A stretch of 64,000 bases of DNA from Endomychus coccineus (taxonomy: Eukaryota; Arthropoda; Insecta; Coleoptera; Endomychidae), in the NCBI GenBank assembly GCA_958510875.1, contig OY294070.1, positions 15,863,631-15,927,630 of the forward strand. The letters are read 5' to 3'. Position numbers and translations under genes: made by a program. Every line of letters starts with the position of its first letter. The stretch's first letter is position 1. Below, piece by piece: positions 34,085 to 46,200 of the stretch. Below the pieces are notes generated by a model. It was not told where the DNA came from. It did no database searches and saw nothing but the letters and a program-made list of their open reading frames with translations.

Positions 34085-34573
34085 AGTTGTGGAAAACTTA
34101 TGTTGTTAATTTGAAAGGCTTCTATGATTAGTTTAGTAACCAGTTACCTTGGTGTCGCTGCCAATATTGAAAATTAATATACACAATCAACATTCAAATT
34201 CTAACTAGAACGCGACACATACATTCAAGTATATGGTGTTCTGGAAGTAAACAGAGGATTAGTCGAAAATTGAAGACAGGTATCTAATAATAACAATTGC
34301 GTTTCCAGTCCATTCTTTCAAATTCGGCTAGAAGGACCAAATAATTTGTTATTTAAGATTTTATTTTTCTAACCTAGCTCACTTTATTGGTCCATTTCAT
34401 TCATGTTACAATTCTCCACTTTATAAGGATCGATTTTTTACATTTTGCTAAATGAAAATGGTTACTATAGTAAACATAGAAGAGCTTAAAATTCTAGTCG
34501 GAAATGCTTATTTTTAATACGTAATCTTTCAATGTAAATGTGTAAGTTTTGAACTTGCACAATATACCCGTGA

Positions 34574-34579
34574 AATAAA
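34574..34579 (+). terminator. Polyadenylation signal of the NBL1-like gene
   Basis: AATAAA lies 490 bp after the stop codon at 34084, in DNA without repeat signatures, and is followed by a T-rich stretch. Confidence 0.6.
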
Positions 34580-34599
34580 TTTTTATTATTACTATTATC

Positions 34600-35400
34600 G
34601 TTGGAAAATAATTTACATTGAGGGAAATCTTAATTATTGAATATCTTCACTCTAGCACTATGTTTTTTTGACAAGTGCATTTACACGTTACGTTTTTTAT
34701 TATAAGAAAACTATTCTCCGTTGATAGTTTCGACTTAACGATGAAAAAACTCAATAAACGTTTCAGATATTCGAGATACTTAAAAAAAAAATGTTGGCGA
34801 AACATGTTTTTTTGGATAAATATTGGGAACATCTGCAACTTATTGAGACTTTGATCAACGAAACTATACTTTCATGCCAATAAAAGTATGATTTACTTGT
34901 AGATTATCTAAGATTTGTATTGCATACAAAATGACTACTTTGGGCGGTTCACTCTGTTTTGCATAGTTGATCCGTGAACCATCAATACGTATTTAATATA
35001 ATATTTTATTATATCGGAGGTTCAATGTAAGAACCGCCAGAGCAGAGGTTATACTCCAAAATATGGTGATTTAAATAATTCTTGCTCCCACACCAAGTTG
35101 CACCCCTGAATTATAGCCAAATTTCGACAAAAGTTAATATTTCTGTCCCGTAACACTTTAACTTAGACTTAGAAAAACCAATTATGGTACAATGTTTGGG
35201 TGGATTGAGAGTATTGATTCATGAATGGAAGTTGAATGGAACATTCTAAGAATTTTATTGGGGCTGAGCCACCATCGAAATTCTAAAGAATTTTATAGGA
35301 ATTTAATTCTAGAATTTTTTACTCGTTATTTTGCAAAATACTTTATCGTTTTTAAGGAAAACAGGAATAACTAAAAAAAATATTTAGCAATGTAACTTAT
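34600..35400. other. Intergenic AT-rich DNA
   Basis: Nothing is recognised apart from a GGCGGTTC...GAACCGCC inverted pair at 34944-34951 and 35030-35037. This bounds about 95 bp and may be a small fold-back. Confidence 0.35.
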
Positions 35401-35596
35401 TGATAAGAAATAGTCACCCTTATCCACTAAAAATACTATTAAAGTTCTTTTTAATTGTAAATGAAAATGTGCCTGTTTAAATACTATTTGGGGATAATAA
35501 TTTATACAATGGGTTACCCTCAGCTAGAGGGCTATTTGGTAGCCGAAACGTCTTTAGTATTTTAATATTTTTAGTGGATAAGGGTGATTATTAATT
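35400..35596. repeat. Short inverted-repeat unit, Penelope-associated family
   Basis: Ends are reverse complements: TCACCCTTATCCACTAAAAA at 35413 and TTTTTAGTGGATAAGGGTGA at about 35569. The interior carries GGCTATTTGGTAGCCGAAAC and GAAAATGTGCCTGTTTAAAT, shared with 23430-23600 and 16960-17090. Confidence 0.65.
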
Positions 35597-35715
35597 ATCA
35601 ATAGTGTTATGATATATCCACAGTGTGAACTCTTTTATAGTTTATTATGAATGTAGTATTAATAAAAGAAATCTTTTCTGTATAGTGGATACAGAGGCGT
35701 AGCGAACATTCCGAT

Positions 35716-37433
35716 ATTGGGGTTGTCTTTGAAATAGTCGACTTTTGTGAAAAAAATTGCCGACTACATACTCTTTTTCGTTTCTCATATTATATCGGGA
35801 TTCAGCAAAAAAATTGTCGTAAGGGAGCATAAATCAAAAACTTGAGGACAAGTCAGCAAGCCTTTTTTAATTATGATTGCTCGGCATTTACACAATTTTT
35901 GAACAAGTTTATTAAACATAGTGTGATATATTTTGAGTTTCTTTTGAACCTGAGTCCAAAAATGACCTACTAAGGCATAATTTTAAAGTGCCGATAGATT
36001 GCCGGGGTTGTCTTTGAAATAGTCGACTTTTGTGAAAAAAATTCCCGACTACATACTCTTTTTCGTTTCTCATATTATATCGGGATTCAGCAAAAAAATT
36101 GTCGTAAGGGAGCATAAATCAAAAACTTGAGGACAAGTCAGCAAGCCTTTTTTTAATTATGATTGCTCGGCATTTACACAATTTTTGAACAAGTTTATTA
36201 AACATAGTGTGATATATTTTGAGTTTCTTTTGAACCTGAGTCCAAAAATGACCTACTAAGGCATAATTTTAAAGTGCCGATAGATTGCCGGGGTTGTCTT
36301 TGAAATAGTCGACTTTTGTGAAAAAAATTCCCGACTACATACTCTTTTTCGTTTCTCATATTATATCGGGATTCAGCAAAAAAATTGTCGTAAGGGAGCA
36401 TAAATCAAAAACTTGAGGACAAGTCAGCAAGCCTTTTTTAATTATGATTGCTCGGCATTTACACAATTTTTGAACAAGTTTATTAAACATAGTGTGATAT
36501 ATTTTGAGTTTCTTTTGAACCTGAGTCCAAAAATGACCTACTAAGGCATAATTTTAAAGTGCCGATAGATTGCCGGGGTTGTCTTTGAAATAGTCGACTT
36601 TTGTGAAAAAAATTCCCGACTACATACTCTTTTTCGTTTCTCATATTATATCGGGATTCAGCAAAAAAATTGTCGTAAGGGAGCATAAATCAAAAACTTG
36701 AGGACAAGTCAGCAAGCCTTTTTTTAATTATGATTGCTCGGCATTTACACAATTTTTGAACAAGTTTATTAAACATAGTGTGATATATTTTGAGTTTCTT
36801 TTGAACCTGAGTCCAAAAATGACCTACTAAGGCATAATTTTAAAGTGCCGATAGTTTGCCGGGGTTGTCTTTGAAATAGTCGACTTTTGTGAAAAAAATT
36901 CCCGACTACATACTCTTTTTCGTTTCTCATATTATATCGGGATTCAGCAAAAAAATTGTCGTAAGGGAGCATAAATCAAAAACTTGAGGACAAGTCAGCA
37001 AGCCTTTTTTTAATTATGATTGCTCGGCATTTACACAATTTTTGAACAAGTTTATTAAACATAGTGTGATATATTTTGAGTTTCTTTTGAACCTGAGTCC
37101 AAAAATGACCTACTAAGGCATAATTTTAAAGTGCCGATAGATTGCCGGGGTTGTCTTTGAAATAGTCGACTTTTGTGAAAAAAATTCCCGACTACATACT
37201 CTTTTTCGTTTCTCATATTATATCGGGATTCAGCAAAAAAATTGTCGTAAGGGAGCATAAATCAAAAACTTGAGGACAAGTCAGCAAGCCTTTTTTTAAT
37301 TATGATTGCTCGGCATTTACACAATTTTTGAACAAGTTTATTAAACATAGTGTGATATATTTTGAGTTTCTTTTGAACCTGAGTCCAAAAATGACCTACT
37401 AAGGCATAATTTCAAAGTGCCGATAGTTTGCCG
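35716..37433. repeat. 286-bp satellite, six tandem units
   Basis: GCCGGGGTTGTC-type unit joints fall at about 35715, 36001, 36287, 36572, 36858, 37144 and 37430, giving periods of 286, 286, 285, 286, 286 and 286. Units differ at very few sites (an A/T in ATAG.TTGCCG, a T6/T7 run, one ATTGCC/ATTCCC difference). Each complete unit carries the same 67-codon minus-strand frame, which follows from the homogeneity and is not evidence of a gene. Flanks (GAGGCGTAGCGAAC, CCGGATATTTTTG) are single copy here. Confidence 0.95.
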
Positions 37434-38317
37434 GATATTTTTGAACGACACCTTGGCAGCTTTCGAACATTGTGTTTGAAAAAAATTAAGGGAGGAATAA
37501 GGCGAATTGCTGGAAAATCTTTAAAAATTGTACCCCAACTCTTACGGATATGGTAGATCGACAAATCTACATTTTCAACGCAAAAACGGTATTTAATGCT
37601 ATCTGAAATTTGGTTTGTTTTTATTATATCACCTGAAGTTAAAATTATAATTTATTAGCACTTGAAATCCAACAACCCGTATATTATTCTGTTGTAAAAA
37701 TATTGAAGAGTCTATTTTATGAAATATATTAACATTATTAACAATAGTTTTAATAGTTTATTTAAGAAATTCTTTAAATTAAAAAATCAAAATTTTATTG
37801 GCTGTGTAAATTTAGTCAAAATGTTCTATATTTCTATTTTTCTTGTTATATTCTTTTTTTATGTAATATATAAACACTAATATGTATCTTGTTTCAACTT
37901 GATTAAAGTATTTTCTTAATCGAATATTTATTTTTCTCCAGTACCTACAATAGGGTAGGATATTCATTTTCAAGCTACATCCTCTAGAAATATTTCCAGA
38001 CTTTAAAGGAATATCGTTTTGAATTTTTTCGATCCTAAATTATAAATTAGTTTCATTCTTCCATCTCTTCCCGTTGTCGTTTTCTTTAATAGCTATTTGT
38101 GTATTAAGAGCGCAAAGTGATATATTGTCGCTCGACAAAGAGAGTTACCGCGCGACGCAAAGCGGAGCGCGGTAATCTTTGGAGAGCGACAATGACACTT
38201 TGTGCTCGAAATACACACAAGATTTTTTCTACAAACGCAGTTTTCAGAAAAAAAAAGAAAAAACACCAGATGCTTTATTCAACAAAAGTACATCAAGTAC
38301 AGTTTATAAATTCCTGA
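37434..38317. other. AT-rich spacer between satellite and Crypton copy 2
   Basis: No coding sequence. A GC-rich patch (38140-38200: GCGCGACG, GCGGAGCGCGG) contains a TGTCGCTC...GAGCGACA inverted pair at 38128-38135 and 38184-38191. This could be a stem at the element's 3' side. Confidence 0.4.
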
Positions 38318-39702
38318 TTAATGTTGATTTAATTTATCATTGACTTTACTGAAATTGAATGTACAATTGTGACACTCTTTAATTATTATTCCTGAACCTG
38401 ATGGACGATCAGTAGATTTATCTAACATTAATTCCCCCGAATATTGGAAATCTACAGAACGAGATGTAGATGGTCTTGAGAATATTCTCTTGGTAGTTTC
38501 AATCTTATTGTTGATTGAATCATCTATGTAGCCTTCTGCTACATTGTTACTTTTCCATCCACCATGTTTTTTCAGTTGTATTAGGTCACCTCCACCATTC
38601 ACCAATAAAGTAGCAGAGGTTCGTCGGAGACAGTGTCCAGTATATAAATTATGCTCGGGCAATTTCAAATATTCAGCAATGTCACTGGGAGTCTTGCCGA
38701 TTGTATTCATACCCACAACTTGTTTCATACATCTACCTTTTTCATAACGTAAAAATAGACGTTGGACAGTATTGTTATTCAGACAATGTTTTCTGAGTGC
38801 AATATATTTTTTACAAATTGAAAGATAATCAACTGAATTCTCTTCATTATGACCAACAATCGTAAAAACACGGCTTATTCTCGTTTTTGAATCGGGAATT
38901 CGGACTATTAAAATAGAATCCTTATCTTCTATGTCACCAATCTCCATTTTGACCAACTCATCGCGCCTGCAGGCACCAGCAATACCCATAATTAGAATAA
39001 CCTATAAAAAAACTGCAATTAATAGCTATTCCAAATGTCTATGCTAACCAAATTGCACTAAATTCAAAAAAATACTAACCGCTTCTCAAACTACTAAGAG
39101 CATGAAATATTAAAATTTACCTTTTTTAGTAGATATTCTTCATCGGGCGCTTCTTGTAAAAATTTGTGAATATCTTCAGTGGTGAATGTTTTGGATTTTT
39201 TCGCTTTATATCCAACAGACTGTTTCTTCAGAAATGCGATAAGTTTAGGATACTTATTGATTTCGATGTTATTTTTAACATTCAAGCATGTCCGTATCAT
39301 CGAATACGTAGACCAAAGAGTTGATGACTTACAAATCAATGATTTTTCTCCAAAATAAGCCAGTAATACGTTTTCTGAATACTCATTCACCTTCTTCGAC
39401 TGGCACCACGTCATGAATTTACCGTATTGTAATTCATATTTCTTCCTTGATTTCTCTGGTAGGAGATTCAAAGTAACAATTTTTGCACTTTCTGCTACAT
39501 CAGGAGGAGTGTTTGATAATTCACTGTCACTATCATCAATCATCATGCAGAAATACGTTGGAGAAGCGAGCGTTTTCGAAATATTTCCGCTTTAGAGCGC
39601 AAATGCTGTCACAAAATGACATTTCACGGAAAACGTCAACTTTGCGTTGAAATCTGAAAGCGTCAAAGGCTACTTTGTTAAGCGTTTGTAGAAAAAAAAA
39701 TT
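38223..39702. repeat. 16-bp inverted pair around Crypton copy 2
   Basis: TTTTTTCTACAAACGC at 38223-38238 is matched by GCGTTTGTAGAAAAAA at about 39684-39699. The pair brackets the recombinase gene tightly. Confidence 0.6.
38318..39546 (-). CDS. Crypton-like tyrosine recombinase, copy 2, apparently intact
   Basis: Two exons on the minus strand, 39121-39546 and 38318-39001, are joined in phase 0 across a 119-bp GT-AG intron, encoding about 369 aa with no stops. The N-terminal 142 residues form the core-binding-like half (TPPDVAESAKIVTLNLLPEK, EAPDEEYLLKK). The catalytic half has GIAGACRRDELVKM (first Arg), LYTGHCLRRTSATLLVNGGG (His-x-x-Arg), KKHGGW and VAEGYIDDS (Tyr nucleophile), giving the R...HxxR...W/H...Y set. 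The tail ends HNCTFNFSKVN. It shares intron position and domain order with the broken copy at 20757-22115. Likely role: integrase/excisionase of a Crypton-type element. A domesticated host gene cannot be excluded. Confidence 0.85.
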
Positions 39703-40395
39703 TCCGATATAATTTCGCTGAAAATCATTAGAAATTATATTGATAGTTCTAAAACACTAGAGCCAGCAAAAACGTTTAATTATACTCAATCTTTTCAACT
39801 CAATAATCTTATCTTCATTAAATATGGCACAATTGTAGAAATTATGTTTCTAAATATAATTTGAACCATTTCGTCGCAACCCTTTAGTTCCCAAATTTAC
39901 ATCACAATATTTCCAAACATTTTCGATTTTAATTTCCGAAAAACACAATTATTCATTGTTTTGTAAAAATTCTTCCAAATTCATTCTCAATTTCCTAAGG
40001 TTTGTATCCAAATCAATATACTTTTATTCAGCAGAAGTATTTAAATATTAAACTTCTATAAATTTTATCACGTTTTAAACCGTTTTGGCCTGGTTTGAAT
40101 TTCTTCAATGAATTACAGACAGTTTTTCTTATCAAAAAATGTATTCATCAATTTTTAGCAATTTAATTTGGATTCCGGTGGTAAATGCTGAGGAAAAAAA
40201 GAGGAAGTCATGTTTAATATGACGTTTGTTATTCACTTCAACCCCAATTTTTTTTTGCCATTTTTTATTTCTCCATCGAAATTGAGTAATTTTGATGATT
40301 ACTACCTTGATCAAGACCACATTAGGTGAAAGGTCTACAATAGACTTTTAGACGACACTCTGGAAACGGAGACATTTCATCTGAAAGGCTTAGTA
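39703..40395. other. AT-rich spacer
   Basis: No protein motif recognised. A minus-strand frame of 62 codons at 40132-40320 is unassigned. Confidence 0.35.
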
Positions 40396-41351
40396 CCGGG
40401 ATATCAAAAATTATCTTGGTGAAGGGTGGTTGTGGAATCTAAAACGTGTGTCTTACTTTACGTTTGAAATAATTATGTCACTGTCACACTGACATCATCA
40501 ATAACCTACAAATTTCATACCTATTTATTTCAGTTGTAAAACAATAATGAACTACAAATTATGAGATAATTATGTGAACTTTGAACCTTTTCAGAGGTCG
40601 TGATAGCCACAATCCGGGTCAAAAACTGTTTTGAAATAGTTGATTTTCCGTAAATCGAATAACGTTCACGTGAGGAGCCCGTAGCACGCGAGTTAGAAAA
40701 GTGCAAACTGGTTGTACCTAATACGGCTTTAGGACGACTTTTCGCTTGCCGTTTTCGCTCCATGTAGTTAGATTTAGTATCGAACCGTACCCGACGGCCC
40801 TTCTTTTTTCGATAAATGTCCATTAAATAGGAAAATTTAATTGAAACAGTTTGAGCTATTCTCAGATCTCGCGCCTAACGTGCGACGTATCAAAGGGAAA
40901 TTCCTCGCGACTAAAATATACACGAAGCGGGTAAAAGCTAGCGGCCCATAGTCGAAAACACTTTATTACAACTTCTCCGCCCGCACGGGGCACGAAACGG
41001 CCCCAAATTAACAAGATCGAGGTAAATGTATAAACTCTAACTTACGCGCAGCAAGTTCCTCGAGGCATATGTCAAAATGATTTCGTTCGTAGCTAATTAC
41101 ATAGGACGTCTGGCGTTCATGCAATTATGTTTTTAGATAATTCGAACCTTCTAATTTCGATAGGCCACGGAAAATCCCGGAGTCTAAAGCGCTAAAGACT
41201 TCTGAGTGTTACAATATTCGTATAAAATTGCGAAATTTCGCATTTTTAGAAACTTCAAATTAATTATTACATAATTATTTCAAACGTAAAGTAAGACACA
41301 CGTTTTAGATTCCACAACCACCCTTGACCAAGATAATTTTTGATATCCCGG
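40396..41351. mobile_element. TIR DNA transposon, non-autonomous, copy 2 (complete, 956 bp)
   Basis: The terminal inverted repeats are about 84 bp: CCGGGATATCAAAAATTATC at the left and its complement GATAATTTTTGATATCCCGG at the right, with only one or two mismatches inward. TAGTA lies on both sides (40391-40395 and 41352-41356), so the target duplication is TAGTA or simply TA. The interior is GC-richer than the surroundings and holds no transposase. Copies at 1-913 and 32736-32903. Confidence 0.85.
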
Positions 41352-41529
41352 TAGTAACAAACGTCACTAAATACGCTTGATACGATGCGAGTGTAAGTGG
41401 TTTCAGATGAAAGAATAATTCGACTAAATTCAAACCTAATAATAGAAAGTGTTAATTACTACCGTCTCTATTGTCAGTGAAAAAAATTCCTCAAATCAAC
41501 AACGTATTTATAACCTATAAATTCCTCAT

Positions 41530-42075
41530 TTCCAATTATGCTATTGTAAGAGTCAATAAAAATGATGACGCAACCAACATGGATTCAAAGCATGCCGTTT
41601 GTTTTGAGACGGCCCAAGAACAGATGTTATTGAACCATAGTTCACCAGATGACGGTGATTTGTTGGCATGAGGTATGCAAGTTTCCATACCTAGCCTGAT
41701 AATATCCGAGATCTCTGTGGCACATTGCGTTGGGTCATCAGATTCAAAACATACGCTCCTCCAAAGAAACTCTGAAAAAAACATGCGAAGACCGTCCCAG
41801 TCGGCTGAGTTGTAATGCCAAACTGTGCGTGGAGGTGTTGGATTGGTTCTTGCAGTGATATAGGGAAATGTCGTAGTGATGAGTGAATTTTCACTGTTCG
41901 AGAGGTGATATAAAGGTTGCTAGTGATGATTACGACGTGAAAAAACTCTTCTGCAATACCTGGTGGTACCCTGAGACCGGGTAACCACGTCATCTTCTAG
42001 GAATTTGTTAATTTTTCTTCACAAAAGGTAACAAATTCTGTCTCTCGAGGGTTTTCGAAGTCGCCGATCATGATT
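41530..42075 (-). mobile_element. LINE endonuclease/linker fragment (Jockey-like)
   Basis: Minus strand reads IIIMIGDFENPRETEFVTFC near 42075-42010, a GDFN endonuclease motif changed to GDFE. It continues through the linker to CFESDDPTQCATEISDIIRL and SGELWFNNICSWAV. The latter resembles the WF...C..A segment that precedes the reverse transcriptase in Jockey-like ORF2. Confidence 0.6.
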
Positions 42076-42361
42076 ATGATAGTCAGAAAGTTCATGCCTA
42101 GAAGATGACTTAGATACACAGGGCTCCAGAATCCCGGAAACACCTCCAGGTAATTCGCAGAACATTGTGAATGTCATAGTCGTGATCGGAGACTTTGAAA
42201 ACTCCCGAGAACCAAAATTTGTTACATTTTATGAAGAAAAATTAACAACTTCCTAGAAGATGACGTGGTTACTCGGTCTCAGGGTACCACCAGGGATTGC
42301 AGAAGAGTTTTTTCACGTCGTAATTATCACTAGCAACCCTTATATCACCTCTCGAACAGTC
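41893..42361. repeat. Large inverted duplication of the endonuclease fragment
   Basis: 41893-42072 reappears as reverse complement at about 42171-42361 (for example TCTCGAGGG/CTCCCGAGA and ACCTGGTGGTACCCTGAGAC/GTCTCAGGGTACCACCAGG). About 100 bp separates the arms. Arms differ by roughly 8-10%. Confidence 0.85.
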
Positions 42362-42469
42362 CCAATGGTGCTCGGACCTTTTCTTCTTAGGGATCTAGAT
42401 TGTAAGTGAGAAATAAGGCAATGGTATTGGCATGATTCCAGGTAGTCATGAATATGTTTCTACGGACGA

Positions 42470-42762
42470 CCCACGGTATAGGATAGGCTGGTAGTGCATC
42501 TCGAATACTTTAATACGTGGTAGGAGTGAGTCTATTACCTTCCCGGTGCGTTAGAAATCCGCACGGCGCGCTACGATCGGGTCCCGAACCTACGCTATGT
42601 ATAAGATATTACGTGCTTAGAAGGTCATCATTTGTTCAGACGCGCAATTTTTCATTGGAAAGATGCGGGTCCCGATAGTAACGCCACCACACGAATCGGT
42701 CCGATAATCGCTTCATTTTCATAAAGGGAGATGCACTACCAGCCTATCCTATACCGTGGGAG
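42470..42762. mobile_element. MITE with 33-bp perfect terminal inverted repeats
   Basis: CCCACGGTATAGGATAGGCT at 42470 continues to TAGTGCATCTC and is matched without mismatch by GAGATGCACTACCAGCCTAT to CCGTGGG at 42762. The interior is about 225 bp with CG-rich patches. Flanks (GGACGA, AGGACC) do not give a clean duplication. Confidence 0.85.
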
Positions 42763-42801
42763 GACCTAATTGAAGAAAAGCGTTACGTGATCCGTAACAG
42801 G

Positions 42802-42960
42802 TCTGATTGGTCGAGACCACCAATAGGCTCCTCCTTGAGCGTAGAGGAATGTATACGTGACTGTGATCACATTCATATAAGACAGTCTACCGAGGATCTC
42901 GGACCTTATTCAGAATTATCAATTTATTCTTTTTTATTTGTTGGGAAGAAAGAACATTGA
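42802..42960 (+). promoter_or_regulatory. Promoter-like block without a gene
   Basis: TCTGATTGGTCGAGAC (identical to 18619-18634) is followed by CCAATAGG, TGATCACA and CATATAAG at 42874-42881 with a possible start near CAGTC. No coding sequence follows. It is likely a transposon or LTR promoter, or it may coincide with the 3' flank of Merlin. Confidence 0.3.
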
Positions 42961-43286
42961 ACATGTTCTATGTTATTCGGTTTTATCTTATTCAAACTGT
43001 ACATTTAAAAAAAATTATTTTAGTTTCTTCACTTATTGAAAAATTTGTAAGATATCAAAAAATCTTCAACTTTTTAAATTATTTTTGAAGATAGTATCAA
43101 CCGCATGGTATATTGATGTAATTGTGGCTCCATACAAAAAAATGACGTTTGCAACGTCAAATTGTCTAACTCATGACCAGGATCAATCCGAGAACAATGG
43201 ACAACCTAGGAAATTAAAAATCTTTTTTATGTAAATATATATTTTGAGCTTAAAATAAAAAATAATAACAATTTTGTATACTTATG

Positions 43287-46200
43287 TTATAATTCTTCGA
43301 AGAAAGCGACTCTAGATTTCGTCGACCCCGATTTGCTCTTCTTTAGTGTCGAGTATTTATTTTCACCCATCTTGATCTGTTCATCATGGAGTTGATCAAA
43401 ATCTGTCTGTTTTTCACCTACTTTCAGAACAGCTATTTCGGACCTCAATTCACGTAACTGATTCTGTAAATGTTTCGATTTTTCCAAATAATCCACCCTG
43501 AAAACGTACATCAAATTACCAAGTTTCGTTAGTCCTTTAAAGAAAAGTCGGGAAAACGTTGCTAAAAACTTATATACAAGGTCCAGTGGCCTTAAATCCA
43601 CCCATGAATCAAAGAATAGGTGAAGGAGAAGGCGCTTCATGTTGACCAAATTCAGTTCAAATTTTGCAAACTGTTCACCATTTTTTTGTAGCGAATTTTC
43701 ACAATATCAATATGCAAGAGTATATCGATCTATTCGAAATTTTTCGCTATGTCGCATCTGTTGAAGGTACAGAGGTCGCTCTTGGGTATTTCGATAGTCA
43801 AAACAAAGCTGTTGACGAAAATGGATCGATATATCTTGGAAAAATACACTACTAAATTGGTGTTCGCAAAGTTCTTGCCAAATTTGGGCACCTTGAAGCG
43901 TTTCTCGTCGAAGTAACCGCGAAATTTGAACGTTTCGGGCCAAGTTGCAGGTGTCAAGAATACAACAAGTGTCCTTGCCGCCAGATCGGCCGAAAATATT
44001 GATGCTGCATCCAAAAGGGGAATGTCAATTCGAAAACGTTTACAGGAATTAGGCATAACAAGAGCATGTACAGTATTTTACAAAGATGTTGGCCTAAAAG
44101 CTTACAAGGTTCAGTTAACATAAGGATTCAAGCCGACAGTTTGCGCAACAGCGTTGTACGTTTGTCGATTAGACCAGCGTTGAGTTGTTCGACGGCAGGT
44201 AAAATTTTCAAGAGGTCACGTTCGACTTGCGAAACGAAGGCAGGTCCGAGTTGCTCGACCTGAAACACCCTAATGAGGGTTAGTAAGGTAATAAATATCG
44301 AAGAAACTCTCAGTCTAAGACAGTGCGCTCTACAACACCTCCTTCGAGTCCTTGAGCCATGCTGCGGAGAGCCAAGGAATCGATTATATCCTTAGTTAGG
44401 TGGATCAAGAACATAATGGTAGCGTTGCATGTACACATGTCACCGGAGGGTGCCCTAAGGGAGTAGTACTGTTTCCGCTCCTTTTGATAGTCGAGCTGAA
44501 TGGGGCTCGGTTTTATGCCCAAGTCTCGACAGACCTGCGAGCTGCAGAATACTCCACTTGCCACCATGGCTCGCTGGGTTCATGTCGAAGGACTCGGGGT
44601 GAATTCTGATAAGACCGAAGTGGTTCTTTTCACGAGGAAACGGAAACTAGGACCCCTATCAGAGATTCATCTGTTAGGGAAGACCTTGCATGTAAAAGGC
44701 TCAGTGAAGTACCTTGGAGTTATCTTCGATGCGAAACTGAGCTGTAAAATGCACCTGGAAATGCATTATGGTTATGGGTAAGAAGGAGAGCCTTCGCAAG
44801 AACATGGGGTCTACGACCACTCGTTCTACACTTGACCTACATGGTCATGATTCGCCGTTGTGTGGTGGCCGGAGACGGAAACAGTTCTGTCCCGTCTGGC
44901 GCTGGACTTGGCTCAGCGACTCGCCTACGAGAGGATAACTAGGGCTCTGAAGATCCTAGTGGGTATCGTCCCCACAGCTTCACATTGAAACCGTGACTGT
45001 GGGTTGCAGCGTATCAGCTTATCGATCTGGGCTGCTGGAAGCTGCACGATCCGTTGACTGAAGCAGGATGCATAACGCCTGCTGTCAGGTTCCAAACACC
45101 AGACGTCCTCATAACCCAGAGGACGGACTGGGAGAACAAGGACTCCGAATCACTTGGGAGACTCTTTTATTTCCCGGACGGGTCCAAGACTGGCGAGTCT
45201 AGCGCAGCCGAAGTCTACTCGTGCACACCCAGAAGGGAGCTTTCAGTTCCCCTAGGTGCTCATGTAAATGTTTATGTAACCAATAGCAGAGTTCTCGCCC
45301 AAACGCTAGAAAACCTTTCTCTCTAAGGGCAGAGGAGGCTTAAAACTGGTAATGGGCATCGTCGATGACCCAGGTTGTAGTAGATGCCTTGAAGCGGATG
45401 AAACTGCCTCTCATATCCCTGTAGAATGTCCAGCACTGACTTCTCTTAGGCTATAACACCTCGGCAGCGCAAACATGCCACCTGAGGCAATAAGAGACAT
45501 CAGTCTATGCAGTATCCTAGCTTGGCCGCTGCATTAGTCCTGCTAGACTGAATCTAGCATCAAGGGGCGCACAATGGATCCAATCAAGCGGTATAAGTGC
45601 TCTGAACTTGTCCTCACCCGTTTTGATTGTGGAAAGAGGATTTCGTTTCAAACCGAAAACGGTCCTTATAGTTTTTGAACTAGCTACACACAATGCTGCC
45701 TGCGAAGTTTGGACTGAAGATGTAATGATACGTGGTGGCAGATTTCATCTCGGTCTATCTTTGTGGCAAAAAATTCAATAATCGGAATTAAGCAAGGACT
45801 ACAAAGAAAATACTGAAGTCGGCAAATGGCTACAACATACATTTGGTTTCTCTTTTTTAAACCCCGATGACAATTGCATCGTAGAGGTTTTTCTGCCGAT
45901 TTAATACAATGCGAAAAATTAGTGAAATTTGTTGACTATTTGGCAGAAACTAATGTCCGTGAAATTGCGACTTTTCCTTCAAATATATGGGCCGAACAAC
46001 AAATGAATGCGAAGCGTTTCATTCGCATTTTGATAAAGTTTTTCATTCCCCACCCAAATATTTATGTATTTACTGAGCAATTAAAAAAATTACAGTTAGA
46101 TACATATGAAAAAAAAATTAACAACGACGACATTGTGAACACATGTAAAAATTTTATGTTTATCAATCGATGGATGTTATAAAATGCAAAAGTTGATGTT

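Noticed and set aside
35912..37258. Five identical 67-codon minus-strand frames in the satellite
   Set aside because: They repeat because the 286-bp unit repeats. No promoter, splice signals or protein similarity.
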